Source: Sneathiella aquimaris
Lineage (GTDB): Bacteria; Pseudomonadota; Alphaproteobacteria; Sneathiellales; Sneathiellaceae
NCBI RefSeq assembly: GCF_026409565.1
Contig: NZ_CP112881.1
Location: forward strand, 2,735,501-2,799,500
Direction of reading: 5' to 3'
Length of the DNA: 64,000 bases
Positions 53,656 to 61,777 of this stretch are shown one piece after another. The translations under genes and the position numbers were made by a program. The notes under the pieces are model-generated. The model saw only the letters and a program-made list of their open reading frames with translations, had not been told where the DNA came from and did not search any database. The first letter of the stretch is position 1, and every line of letters starts with the position of its first letter.

Positions 53656-54348
53656 TTAGTCACAAAGGGTTAAAAACCGGATCGCATTCAGCAGGCTTTG
53701 CTTATTATTCTTTCTGCGCAAAGCAGCTTCCGCGTCTTCCCCCCATTCTTCAATAACATGGGTTTCATCCAATTCACTTACTTCAAAGGCCATCTCGCCA
53801 TCCAGATGCCCGTCGGTAACAGCCAGCGTTACCACCATTGAGCCGGTCAGGCTGACAATGGTATGGATAGCTGCCAACTCAAAATCGTTTCTCGCCTGTA
53901 CCAGATCGCGAAATCTTTCAAGCGCCGCTTCATCCTGCTTAACGTGGGACAGGCCAGTTGTAGTTTTCAATGAAATATCGTGTTCATTTTTTATCCACTC
54001 CAGTAGTGGATCCCAAGCCTTTGATTGCTTTTTGACCAGAGGCGCCGGATAACTCGCCCGGTAACAGACCAGATCGGTGCCACCGTATCCGCAAATTTCG
54101 TCAATGACGGCGTCTCGCTGCGTTGTAACCCGGTCAATTGCCGTGGCCGCATATTGCATGCAGGGCATCGTTGACGGATCAACTTTTTCGTCTTGAGCAT
54201 CCCATTCATTGGCGATTGCAACGGCCATTTGTTCTGATGGTAACAGAAGTTTTTCTTTTGCAGGCGTTTTGATCGGACGCCCATCGAGCAGGACCGTCAT
54301 GCCAGATTCTAAAGAACCTGCTTCTGCTTTTTCATAAAAACGCTTCAT
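53656..54348 (-). CDS. ATP12 family chaperone
   Basis: Assembly factor that binds the alpha subunit of F1-ATPase. 230 residues with the N-terminal MKRFYEKAEAG and TVLLDGRPIKTPAKEKLLLP, the central helical segment with CMQYAATAIDRVT, and the late W-D-P-L-L-W segment AWDPLLEWIKNEHD. It is a feature of alphaproteobacteria and mitochondria. In other alphaproteobacteria it follows the HAD phosphatase and RluC genes; here HAD is adjacent upstream (98 bases). Confidence 0.93.
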   Translation of the reverse strand: MKRFYEKAEAGSLESGMTVLLDGRPIKTPAKEKLLLPSEQMAVAIANEWDAQDEKVDPSTMPCMQYAATAIDRVTTQRDAVIDEICGYGGTDLVCYRASYPAPLVKKQSKAWDPLLEWIKNEHDISLKTTTGLSHVKQDEAALERFRDLVQARNDFELAAIHTIVSLTGSMVVTLAVTDGHLDGEMAFEVSELDETHVIEEWGEDAEAALRRKNNKQSLLNAIRFLTLCD

Positions 54349-54445
54349 AAATGTTTCTTTGTCGCCAAATTTTGATTGGATAAAACAAACAGTCGTTTGG
54401 TTTATACTGTCTTCTCGAGAAAAATCAAGCTTTTCTGCATCTTTA

Positions 54446-55114
54446 TTAGGGATGTATCAAGGAATACAGATCTTTGTAATGATGGATTAGATGATCTGCT
54501 CCGCTCTGCCAGAGAGTTTCTTCATCGTGATAGCCCCAATTCACGCCGACTGCATGACAACCGGCGTTCTTCGCCATGGAAATATCATAGCTGGTATCAC
54601 CGATCATATAGGTGTTTTTGACGTCAGCGCCTACGGCAGTCATTGCTTTTTCCAGCATCTGTGGATGAGGTTTTCCCGGATTGGTATCCGGGGTCTGCAG
54701 TGACACGAAAAACCGCTCAAGATTGTGCTGCTCGATAATAGCCTTCAAACCCCGCATGGATTTCCCCGTCGCAACCGCCATGGGCGTTCCCGCTTTTTCC
54801 AGCGCAATCAGAATGTCCAGAGTTCCGTCATAAAGTGGCTCGTGGTGATCAGGTTGAAGCCGCCGGCTCATAAAGGCATTCTTATAGGCATCGACCAATG
54901 AAAGAAGCAGTGCGTCATCGTCTTTATCTGTCATCAAACTGTGAATTGCCTGATCCAGATTAAGCCCAATGATTGACCTGACAGAGGCATCATCCGGAAC
55001 TTCCTGCCCCTTGCAGGTAAAGGCTTCCCGCATACAATAGACAATATTGTGCTGACTATCGATCAGCGTTCCATCACAATCAAAAACCACCAACTTTAAC
55101 GGCACATCCGTCAT
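54446..55114 (-). CDS. HAD-superfamily phosphatase (phosphoglycolate phosphatase-like)
   Basis: 222 residues. Motif I FDCDGTLIDSQHN (nucleophile Asp), motif II VATGKSMRGLKA with a Thr, motif III/IV GKPHPQMLEKAM and MIGDTSYDISMAKNAG. The cap (residues about 20-85) is helical. HAD-IA subfamily with Gph-like or beta-phosphoglucomutase-like features; the substrate is not fixed. It lies just before ATP12 on the same strand, part of a block whose other half (rluC-crcB-rarA-degP) is 4 kb away. Confidence 0.88.
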   Translation of the reverse strand: MTDVPLKLVVFDCDGTLIDSQHNIVYCMREAFTCKGQEVPDDASVRSIIGLNLDQAIHSLMTDKDDDALLLSLVDAYKNAFMSRRLQPDHHEPLYDGTLDILIALEKAGTPMAVATGKSMRGLKAIIEQHNLERFFVSLQTPDTNPGKPHPQMLEKAMTAVGADVKNTYMIGDTSYDISMAKNAGCHAVGVNWGYHDEETLWQSGADHLIHHYKDLYSLIHP

Positions 55115-55349
55115 AATCCGATCCTTGTCTCAATAAGGGGTATTTCAGCTTTGTAGCAGCTGTGAAATTCAAACGAACTGTTACATCAACTGGCCTTGAA
55201 AGACAAACAGCCTGTCTGCAATGCCCTTCCTTTAAACGCAGTTTCTTCGACAACATTGTTTGTATAAAAAACTATTTGCGAACGATGAAAGGTCCGATAT
55301 GGTCTCTGGGACAGGAAATCATAAATTAAAATTGATAAGGAAATCAAAG

Positions 55350-55955
55350 ATGTACCTTTTGTATGATTTCTTGCCGTCCGGTAACGGCTATAAAGTCCGT
55401 TTGGCCCTGAAGCATCTACAGCTTCCCTACACCCTCGTTGAAAAAGATATTCTAAAAGGCGAAACCCGGACGAAAGATTTTCTCCGGTTGAACGCAAACG
55501 GGCGGATCCCTTTGTTACAGTTGGAAAATGGTGAATGCCTCGCAGAATCAAATGCAATCCTCATGTATTTGGCGGAGGGAACATCCTTGCTTCCGACAGA
55601 TCGGATTGAAAAGGCACGGGTGTTACAGTGGCTGTTTTTTGAACAATATAGTCATGAACCCAATATCGCTGTGCTCCGGTATTGGATGACCCATGGCGGG
55701 CCTACCGACCAACAACAACAGGAACTTCCTGCAAAACGAAAGGCAGGATATGAAGCTCTTGATGTCATGGAAAATCAACTGAAAGAACACCCTTTTCTCG
55801 TCGCCGATCGTTTTAGCATCGCGGATATCGCCTTATACGCTTATACGCATGTTGCCCATGAAGGAGGCTTTGATTTGCACGATTATCCAGGCATTCAAAC
55901 CTGGCTGAAGAAAATCGCAGATCTGGCTCACCATTCTCTCATCACAGATAAATAG
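55350..55955 (+). CDS. Glutathione S-transferase
   Basis: 201 residues from the ATG at 55350 (AAGGAAA SD nine bases upstream); an upstream frame extension lacks an SD. N-terminal domain LLYDFLPSGNGYKVRLALKHL, cis-Pro in GRIPLLQLENG, glutathione contacts ESNAILMYLAEG. The C-terminal helical domain carries ADRFSIADIALYAYTHV. Class unclear. It is divergent from the HAD gene and the third GST-like gene in this window; fourth if the kappa-like enzyme is counted. Confidence 0.88.
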   Translation: MYLLYDFLPSGNGYKVRLALKHLQLPYTLVEKDILKGETRTKDFLRLNANGRIPLLQLENGECLAESNAILMYLAEGTSLLPTDRIEKARVLQWLFFEQYSHEPNIAVLRYWMTHGGPTDQQQQELPAKRKAGYEALDVMENQLKEHPFLVADRFSIADIALYAYTHVAHEGGFDLHDYPGIQTWLKKIADLAHHSLITDK

Positions 55956-56037
55956 CCGCACGTATAGTCGTGATCCGGATAGTTTCTGGTCTCGAAAACG
56001 GTAAAGCTACCTCCAACAGAAATTGTAAGGTTTATTG

Positions 56038-56979
56038 ATGAGCAATTCTTCAGCGATTCCGCAAAACACCAGCCTTAATTTAATTAACTGGTTTATACTT
56101 ATAGTACTGTCGTTTTTATGGGGCGGTTCATTTTTCTTTAACGGCGTTGCGGTGAAGGAACTGCCGGTTCTGACGGTGGTTCTAGGCCGTGTAAGTTTGG
56201 CTGCATTTGCCCTTTTCTTTTATCTGCGACTTCGCGGACATCACTTTCCAACAGATCTGCCAACCCTGAAAGCCTTTGCGGTTATTGGCTTGGTCAACAA
56301 CCTGATCCCTTTTTCATTAATCGTTTTCGGTCAAACCCATATCAGCAGTGGACTTGCCTCCATTCTAAACGCGACAACACCTTTATTTGCGGCGCTTGTC
56401 GCCCATGTTATCGGCAATGAGGCCTCCGAAAAACTTACTATCCGGCGGATTGTCGGCATTTTACTGGGGATCGCCGGCGTTGCCATAATGCTGGGACCAG
56501 ATATTGGCACTTACGGTCTGTCCAGCATGGCGGTTCTGGGTCAACTTGCCGTTCTGGGAGCGACTTTCCTTTATGGTTTTGGCGTTGTCTATGTAAGACG
56601 CCTGTCGCAACAAGGGATAGAACCTGCAGTCAGCGCAACCGGCCAAGTTGCCGCGACAACGATAATGCTCTTACCAATTGTTCTGATTGTCGATCAACCC
56701 TGGACATTTATCGCATCCGTCAGCAACTCTGTTTTACTAGCGGTTGGCGGTCTGGCATTTTTCAGCACAGCTGTTGCTTATATTCTGTATTTCCATCTTA
56801 TCAAAACCGCAGGATCGACCAACGCATCGTTGGTTACCTTACTAATTCCGGCAAGTGCGATTATCATGGGATATCTGTTTTTAGGCGAAAGTATCAGCCT
56901 AATTGCTTTGACTGGTATGGGATGTATTGCGATGGGTCTACTGGTGATTGACGGTCGGTTGCTAAAGTATTTCAAATAA
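56038..56979 (+). CDS. EamA/DMT-superfamily transporter
   Basis: 313 residues with ten predicted membrane helices in two repeats (EamA domain 1: VLSFLWGGSFFFNGVAVKELPVL; domain 2: FLYGFGVVYVRRLSQQGIEP and on to LVIDGRLLKYFK). The ATG at 56038 is three bases after an alternative TTG, with AAGG eight bases upstream. Members move amino acids, metabolites or nucleotide sugars; the substrate is unknown. The stop codon lies inside a 15-base hairpin that ends transcription. It is convergent with leuA. Confidence 0.9.
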   Translation: MSNSSAIPQNTSLNLINWFILIVLSFLWGGSFFFNGVAVKELPVLTVVLGRVSLAAFALFFYLRLRGHHFPTDLPTLKAFAVIGLVNNLIPFSLIVFGQTHISSGLASILNATTPLFAALVAHVIGNEASEKLTIRRIVGILLGIAGVAIMLGPDIGTYGLSSMAVLGQLAVLGATFLYGFGVVYVRRLSQQGIEPAVSATGQVAATTIMLLPIVLIVDQPWTFIASVSNSVLLAVGGLAFFSTAVAYILYFHLIKTAGSTNASLVTLLIPASAIIMGYLFLGESISLIALTGMGCIAMGLLVIDGRLLKYFK

Positions 56980-57011
56980 GAACAGCCCGGCAATGACCGG
57001 GCTGTTCTTAT
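56976..57011. terminator. Bidirectional terminator between the EamA gene and leuA
   Basis: Perfect 15-base stem (ATAAGAACAGCCCGG / CCGGGCTGTTCTTAT) with a 6-base loop, CAATGA. The stem includes the EamA TAA stop and lies 17 bases before the leuA stop, so it serves both convergent genes. Confidence 0.85.
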
Positions 57012-57028
57012 CGTTCTTCAGAATGGCG

Positions 57029-58696
57029 TTAACTCGCGCGATTGACCGCACTGGTGATTGCCTTCAAAGACGCTGTCACGATATTCGCATGTTGACCGAC
57101 ACCAAAGACCGGCCGGCCTTCTGCATCCCGCATTTCCACGTAGGCAACAGCCACGGCATCAGCACCAAAGCCTGTCGTATGCTCACGATAGTCATTAACC
57201 GCAAGATCAACACCGAAATTTTCTTTCAGGGCGGACATATACGCATCGATCGGGCCTGTTCCAGCCCCTTCAATAACCTTCTCATTACCGCCTTCGCGAA
57301 TTGTCGCGCTCAGGATACGGCGCTCGGACGCGTGCGTATCAACTGTTGTCTGGTGATTAACGAATTCAATCTGTCCGCTTGCTTCCAAATATTCTTTTTT
57401 GAAAACATCATAAATAAACGCGGAGGACAGTTCCTTGCCTGTTTCGTCTGTAATCTGCTGAATGGTCTTACTGAACTCGACCTGAAGCATACGGGGTAAC
57501 TCGATTCCATAATCTTCTTGCAACAGATAGGCGACCCCGCCTTTCCCTGACTGGCTGTTTACCCGGATTACCGCATCATAGCTGCGCCCCAAATCCTGTG
57601 GGTCAATTGGCAAATAAGGAATTTCCCAAAGTTCGCTATTTGCCTGTTTCAAGGCCGCGAAACCTTTCTTGATCGCATCCTGATGAGATCCAGAAAACGC
57701 CGTAAAGACCAGTTCACCGCCGTAAGGATGACGCGGATGAACGGGCAACTGGTTACAATATTCTACAGTCCGCACGACTTCATTGATGTTGCTGAAATCC
57801 AAGTCTGGATTAACCCCTTGCGTGTACATATTCATGGCAATATTGACCACATCCACATTGCCTGTCCGTTCACCATTCCCAAACAACGTACCTTCCACGC
57901 GGTCCGCACCGGCCATGATGCCAAACTCAGCCGCAGCGACGCCGGTTCCCCGGTCGTTATGGGGATGCAATGACAGAATAATTTTTTCCCGCTCGGGCAG
58001 ATTGCGATGCATCCATTCAATTTGATCGGCATACACATTCGGTCCCGCAACTTCGACTGTCGCTGGCAGATTGAATATTATTTTATTGTCTTCCGTCGGC
58101 TTCCAGATTTCCATGACGGCTGTACACACTTCGCAGGCATATTCCAGCTCTGTTTGGGTGAAGCTCTCAGGCGAATATTCCATCTGAACCTTAGTTTGCG
58201 GCATTTCATCCGCCAACTGACGAACCAACTTTGCGCCTTCGGTGGCAATCTCTTTGATGCCCTTTTTGTCCATATCAAAGACAACACGGCGCTGCAGTGT
58301 TGATGTGGAGTTATACAGGTGAACGATCGCTTCTTTGGCACCTTCAATTGATTCAAACGTCCGGCGGATCAGCTCTTCACGCGCCTGTGTCAAAACCTGA
58401 ATTTTAACGCCATCCGGGATCTCGTTATTCTCAATAAGATGGCGGACAAAATCAAAATCGGTCTGAGAGGCAGAGGGGAACCCAACTTCTATTTCCTTAA
58501 AACCCAGATCAACCAAATGCCGGAACATCCGCAATTTGCGCTCATGTCCCATCGGTTCGATCAGGGCCTGATTGCCATCTCTCAAATCAACACTGCACCA
58601 AATCGGCGCTTTGTCGATTACTTTACTTGGCCATTGACGATCTTCCAGTTTGATCGGCTCGAAAGGTACATATTTATCACCAGGAGTGAATGTCAT
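57029..58696 (-). CDS. leuA: 2-isopropylmalate synthase
   Basis: First step committed to leucine: condenses acetyl-CoA with 2-oxoisovalerate. The ATG at 58694-58696 (MTFTPGDKYVPFEPIKLEDR) has AAGGAC nine bases upstream; a TTG 11 codons earlier is unlikely. 555 residues: TIM barrel with CSVDLRDGNQALIEPMG and SLHPHNDRGTGVAAAEFG (HxH metal ligands), then the C-terminal regulatory domain (about 430-555) for leucine feedback. The length matches the LeuA type 2 of actinobacteria and many proteobacteria. A leucine-rich leader peptide lies 285 bases upstream. Confidence 0.95.
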   Translation of the reverse strand: MTFTPGDKYVPFEPIKLEDRQWPSKVIDKAPIWCSVDLRDGNQALIEPMGHERKLRMFRHLVDLGFKEIEVGFPSASQTDFDFVRHLIENNEIPDGVKIQVLTQAREELIRRTFESIEGAKEAIVHLYNSTSTLQRRVVFDMDKKGIKEIATEGAKLVRQLADEMPQTKVQMEYSPESFTQTELEYACEVCTAVMEIWKPTEDNKIIFNLPATVEVAGPNVYADQIEWMHRNLPEREKIILSLHPHNDRGTGVAAAEFGIMAGADRVEGTLFGNGERTGNVDVVNIAMNMYTQGVNPDLDFSNINEVVRTVEYCNQLPVHPRHPYGGELVFTAFSGSHQDAIKKGFAALKQANSELWEIPYLPIDPQDLGRSYDAVIRVNSQSGKGGVAYLLQEDYGIELPRMLQVEFSKTIQQITDETGKELSSAFIYDVFKKEYLEASGQIEFVNHQTTVDTHASERRILSATIREGGNEKVIEGAGTGPIDAYMSALKENFGVDLAVNDYREHTTGFGADAVAVAYVEMRDAEGRPVFGVGQHANIVTASLKAITSAVNRAS

Positions 58697-58793
58697 TGTC
58701 TTGTCCTTAGAATATTCTTTGCAGCGCATTAATTGTCAGGCGCGCACGTGTTTTTAGTTTGAATTATGTGCAGCTTAATACGGTCACCGGTCG

Positions 58794-58931
58794 CTACTCA
58801 GAACGGCGACCGTGCATAAGTCGAGAGAGCCCCCCGGATGAAAGCGTCATATCATCCTGGCTAATAAATGGATCAGATTTGAAAACTTGAGTATTTTTAA
58901 CGTCAGACCAGTTGGTCGTATCTGCAAACAT
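58794..58931 (-). CDS. Possible small upstream ORF (45 residues) in the leuA leader
   Basis: Open frame starting MFADTTNWSDVKNTQVFKSD and ending GGLSRLMHGRRSE, between the leuA leader peptide and leuA. The SD is weak (GAGAAA, six bases from the ATG). Its composition is plausible for a real peptide, but I recognise no family. Translation of it could influence a hairpin at 58787-58813 (CGGTCGC / GCGACCG) that surrounds its last codons. Confidence 0.35.
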   Translation of the reverse strand: MFADTTNWSDVKNTQVFKSDPFISQDDMTLSSGGLSRLMHGRRSE

Positions 58932-58981
58932 TGATTTTCTCGACACAGAAGGGAAAAGGACTTCACACGCCCCGGCAGCTT

Positions 58982-59038
58982 TTATAGCGCCGGGCCAGTA
59001 AGTCGTAGTAGGCCGAGAAGTTCATTTGCGTAATTCAT
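58982..59038 (-). CDS. leuA leader peptide (18 residues, six Leu codons)
   Basis: Reads MNYANELLGLLRLTGPAL, with Leu at positions 7, 8, 10, 11, 13 and 18, including the tandem CTA CTA at 59006-59011. It ends in a TAA that sits in the loop of a strong hairpin (CCCGGC / GCCGGG, 58971-58994). It has no ribosome-binding site, but the promoter at 59046-59073 puts the transcript start within a few bases of the ATG, so it may be translated without a leader, as S. meliloti trpL is. A 20-residue peptide in a different frame (58963-59025) overlaps it but has only two Leu codons and is less likely. Confidence 0.65.
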   Translation of the reverse strand: MNYANELLGLLRLTGPAL

Positions 59039-59045
59039 GATGAAA

Positions 59046-59073
59046 AAATTATCCATTGCTTCAGATTAGTCAA
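59046..59073 (-). promoter_or_regulatory. Promoter for the leuA leader transcript
   Basis: On the leftward strand TTGACT (59068-59073), a 16-base spacer, then TAATTT (59046-59051), overlapped by GATAAT at 59048-59053. Expected start is near 59038-59040, next to the leader peptide ATG. It sits in the 53-base gap between rluC and the leader. Confidence 0.5.
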
Positions 59074-59091
59074 GCCAAAAACCTCAAATGA

Positions 59092-60087
59092 CTATAAAAG
59101 TTCGTCAAACGGGTCCTCATAATCATTTTCATGGAAACCAAGAAGTTTCCAGGTTGCCTCCATATGACTGGAGATTGGCGCTGCAACGGTTAGATCGCCA
59201 CCTGCCGGATGAGAAATCGTGATTTCTTTCGCATGCAAGTGCATTTTCTTGGATATGGCCCCCTCCAGAAAGGCTTCCGGTCCGCCATATTTTCCATCAC
59301 CAACAATAGGATGTTCTATGGCAGCACAATGAACCCGAAGCTGATGGGTTCGGCCTGTCAACGGCTTTAGAGCCAGCCATGCAGCTTTCGTTCCCGCTAC
59401 TGCGACCACGGAATAGTCACTGATCGCCTTTTGCCCAGACCGATCAACGACTACTTTCTCGCCAGCGGCCGTTACAATCTTGGTCAGATTGTAGGAGACC
59501 GTCGCTTGATGCGGGCGCGGAACACCCGCGACCAGAGCCCAATAAATTTTGCGGGTTGTACGTTGTTTAAATGCTTCCGTCAGATGTTTGGTTGCCAAAC
59601 GGGTCCGCCCAATGACAAGAACCCCTGAAGTGTCTTTATCCAGACGGTGAACCAAACGTGGACGTTCATCATAATCAAAGCGCAATCCATCGAGCAATCC
59701 ATCAATATGCCTGGTTTGCCCGCTGCCGCCCTGAACTGGCAGCCCCGCGGGTTTATTCAGGACAATCACATCGTCATCCATATGCAGGATCATTTGACGG
59801 ATATCTGTAATATCATGATCTGTCAGCACCATTTTATTGGTTTTAACGGCGCCTGATTTCTCGGATGCCTGGGTTGCCCATTCAGGCAAGGGCGGTATTC
59901 GTACGGATTGCCCTGGCTCTAATCGATCCTTGGCTTTAACCCGCTTCTTATCAACCCGCACTTCTCCTTTTCGGAGAAATTTTTCCAGCTGACCATGGGT
60001 TACACCGGGAAAGCGGTTTTTGAACCACTTATCCACTCTTTGATCGGCCTCAGCTTCTGTTACTTCGATAAACTGTACTCTGCTCAC
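59092..60087 (-). CDS. rluC: 23S rRNA pseudouridine synthase, RluC/RluD type
   Basis: 331 residues: an S4 RNA-binding domain (residues about 15-70, with LEKFLRKGEVRVDKKRVKAKDRLEPG) and a RluA-class catalytic domain with HRLDKDTSGVLVIGR (catalytic Asp), GRTHQLRVHCA and VGDGKYGG. RluC isomerises U955, U2504 and U2580 in E. coli; the exact site here is inferred. Translationally coupled with crcB (four-base overlap, 60084-60087). Confidence 0.9.
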   Translation of the reverse strand: MSRVQFIEVTEAEADQRVDKWFKNRFPGVTHGQLEKFLRKGEVRVDKKRVKAKDRLEPGQSVRIPPLPEWATQASEKSGAVKTNKMVLTDHDITDIRQMILHMDDDVIVLNKPAGLPVQGGSGQTRHIDGLLDGLRFDYDERPRLVHRLDKDTSGVLVIGRTRLATKHLTEAFKQRTTRKIYWALVAGVPRPHQATVSYNLTKIVTAAGEKVVVDRSGQKAISDYSVVAVAGTKAAWLALKPLTGRTHQLRVHCAAIEHPIVGDGKYGGPEAFLEGAISKKMHLHAKEITISHPAGGDLTVAAPISSHMEATWKLLGFHENDYEDPFDELL

Positions 60088-60464
60088 GCCATCACCATCC
60101 GCATGACATGCAACCCTGCAAACAGGCCTGCAATAGATAAAAGGACAGACAGCATTATGTAACTGCCTGCTGAAAAATAATCGCCTCGTTGAACCTGGAC
60201 GGCTACATCCAGAGAAAAAGTCGAAAATGTTGTAAAAGCCCCTAAAAATCCTGTCACCAGAAACACCCGCATTTCCGGGCTAGGGGACCATCTCAGCGCC
60301 ATATATTCAATTAGGGCTCCCATTAGGAAAGAACCAGCGATATTCACGAATAATGTAGCGAAAGGAAAACCAGAACCCACTACTTTGAAAAAAATCTGCC
60401 CCACACCATATCGGGCGCAAGCGCCAAGCGCGCCGCCAAGCGCAATTGATAAATACATCCCCAT
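60084..60464 (-). CDS. crcB: Fluoride ion channel CrcB
   Basis: 126 residues from the ATG at 60462-60464, which overlaps the rarA TGA. Four membrane helices; marks are GGALGACARYG, LFVNIAGSFLMGAL, LVTGFLGAFTTFSTFSLD and a C-terminal helix. Fluc channels work as dimers; the Asn and Phe positions of the pore are in VNIAGS and TFSTFS. It relieves fluoride toxicity. It lies between rarA and rluC with overlaps on both sides, so no separate promoter or fluoride riboswitch is present. Confidence 0.95.
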   Translation of the reverse strand: MGMYLSIALGGALGACARYGVGQIFFKVVGSGFPFATLFVNIAGSFLMGALIEYMALRWSPSPEMRVFLVTGFLGAFTTFSTFSLDVAVQVQRGDYFSAGSYIMLSVLLSIAGLFAGLHVMRMVMA

Positions 60465-61777
60465 CAGTCTTTTTCTTCCTGATTTTTCTTCAGTCGCAGT
60501 CCAGCCCAATAATCCAATCGCTTTTGAATATCTCTCTCAAAGCCACGAGAAACAGGATTATAATAGTCTTCCCGCTTCATCCCGTCCGGAAAATAATTCT
60601 GCCCGGAAAAACCATCACGCGTATCATGATCATACGCATAATCTTTTCCGTAGCCCATATCCTTCATCATTCCCGTTGGTGCGTTCAGAATATGCTTGGG
60701 CGGCATAAACGAGCCGTTTTTTCTGGCCGATTTTGCCGCATCCTTATAAGCCCGATACGCGGCATTGGATTTTGGTGCCGTCGCAAGATAAATAACCGAT
60801 TGCGCGATTGCCAACTCACCTTCGGGGCTTCCTAAAAACTGATACGCTTCTTTTGCTGAATTAGCCTGCACCAAAGCATTGGGGTCTGCCATGCCGATAT
60901 CTTCCACCGCAAAGCGCACAAGGCGGCGTAGGATATAAAGAGGATCCTCTCCTCCATCAAGCATCCGGGTAAACCAGTATAAAGCTGCATTAACGTCAGA
61001 TCCACGGAGTGATTTATGCAGGGCGCTAATCAGATTATAATGCCCCTCCCCATCCTTGTCGTAGGCCGGTGCTTTTTTTGAAATCGCGGCGGCCAGTTCC
61101 TCTGCATCAAGGGGTTTATCGCCCGTTCTGAACACCGTCTCAACCATATTCAGAAAAAATCGGCCATCGCCATCGGCTAACTGAAACAAAGCAGATCTTG
61201 CGGTTTCCTGCAGGGGGACTTTCCGCTCTTCCAACTGTTCCGCACGATCCAGCAGAACCTGTAAGGATTGATCTGTATGCCGTTCCAGAACCAGAACCTG
61301 ACATCGGGATAACAGTGCACCGTTCAATTCAAAAGACGGGTTTTCTGTTGTCGCACCGACAAGTGTAATGGTTCCATCCTCAACAAAAGGAAGGAACCCG
61401 TCCTGCTGTGATTTGTTGAACCGGTGAATTTCATCAACAAATAAAAGGGTACTCCTACCATTTGCTTTGCGTATTTTGGCCGCATCAAATACTTTTCTTA
61501 AATCTGCGACCCCTGAAAAAACCGCCGATATCTGTTCGAAATGCAGATCAACCTTTTCAGCCAATAATCGGGCCATTGTTGTTTTTCCGGTTCCAGGAGG
61601 TCCCCAAAAAATTAGCGATGCCAACCAACCGGCTTCAATCATTCGATATAACGAGCCGCCCTCTTTCAACAGATGATCCTGCCCGACCACATCTGTTAAG
61701 ACAGCGGGTCTCAACCGATCGGCAAGCGGTCGTCCTGCATGGTTTTCGGCGACCTGTTTTTGAAACAGATCACTCAA
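60464..61777 (-). CDS. rarA: Replication-associated recombination protein A (RarA/MgsA)
   Basis: AAA+ ATPase of the clamp-loader class that acts at stalled forks. 437 residues: start with SDLFQKQ and [15 protein letters not shown], Walker [10 protein letters not shown] at 59-67, Walker B LLFVDEIH at 111-118, sensor 1 [12 protein letters not shown], and the C-terminal tetramerisation domain [23 protein letters not shown] to [24 protein letters not shown] in pieces. It overlaps degP (four bases) and crcB (one base). Confidence 0.95.
   Translation of the reverse strand: MSDLFQKQVAENHAGRPLADRLRPAVLTDVVGQDHLLKEGGSLYRMIEAGWLASLIFWGPPGTGKTTMARLLAEKVDLHFEQISAVFSGVADLRKVFDAAKIRKANGRSTLLFVDEIHRFNKSQQDGFLPFVEDGTITLVGATTENPSFELNGALLSRCQVLVLERHTDQSLQVLLDRAEQLEERKVPLQETARSALFQLADGDGRFFLNMVETVFRTGDKPLDAEELAAAISKKAPAYDKDGEGHYNLISALHKSLRGSDVNAALYWFTRMLDGGEDPLYILRRLVRFAVEDIGMADPNALVQANSAKEAYQFLGSPEGELAIAQSVIYLATAPKSNAAYRAYKDAAKSARKNGSFMPPKHILNAPTGMMKDMGYGKDYAYDHDTRDGFSGQNYFPDGMKREDYYNPVSRGFERDIQKRLDYWAGLRLKKNQEEKD

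Noticed and set aside
58963-59025. Alternative 20-residue leader peptide upstream of leuA
   Set aside because: Only two Leu codons and a start inside the better leucine-rich frame; the 18-residue frame explains the site better.
60084-60520. Fluoride riboswitch for crcB
   Set aside because: crcB overlaps rarA by one base and has no leader, so no riboswitch can precede it.
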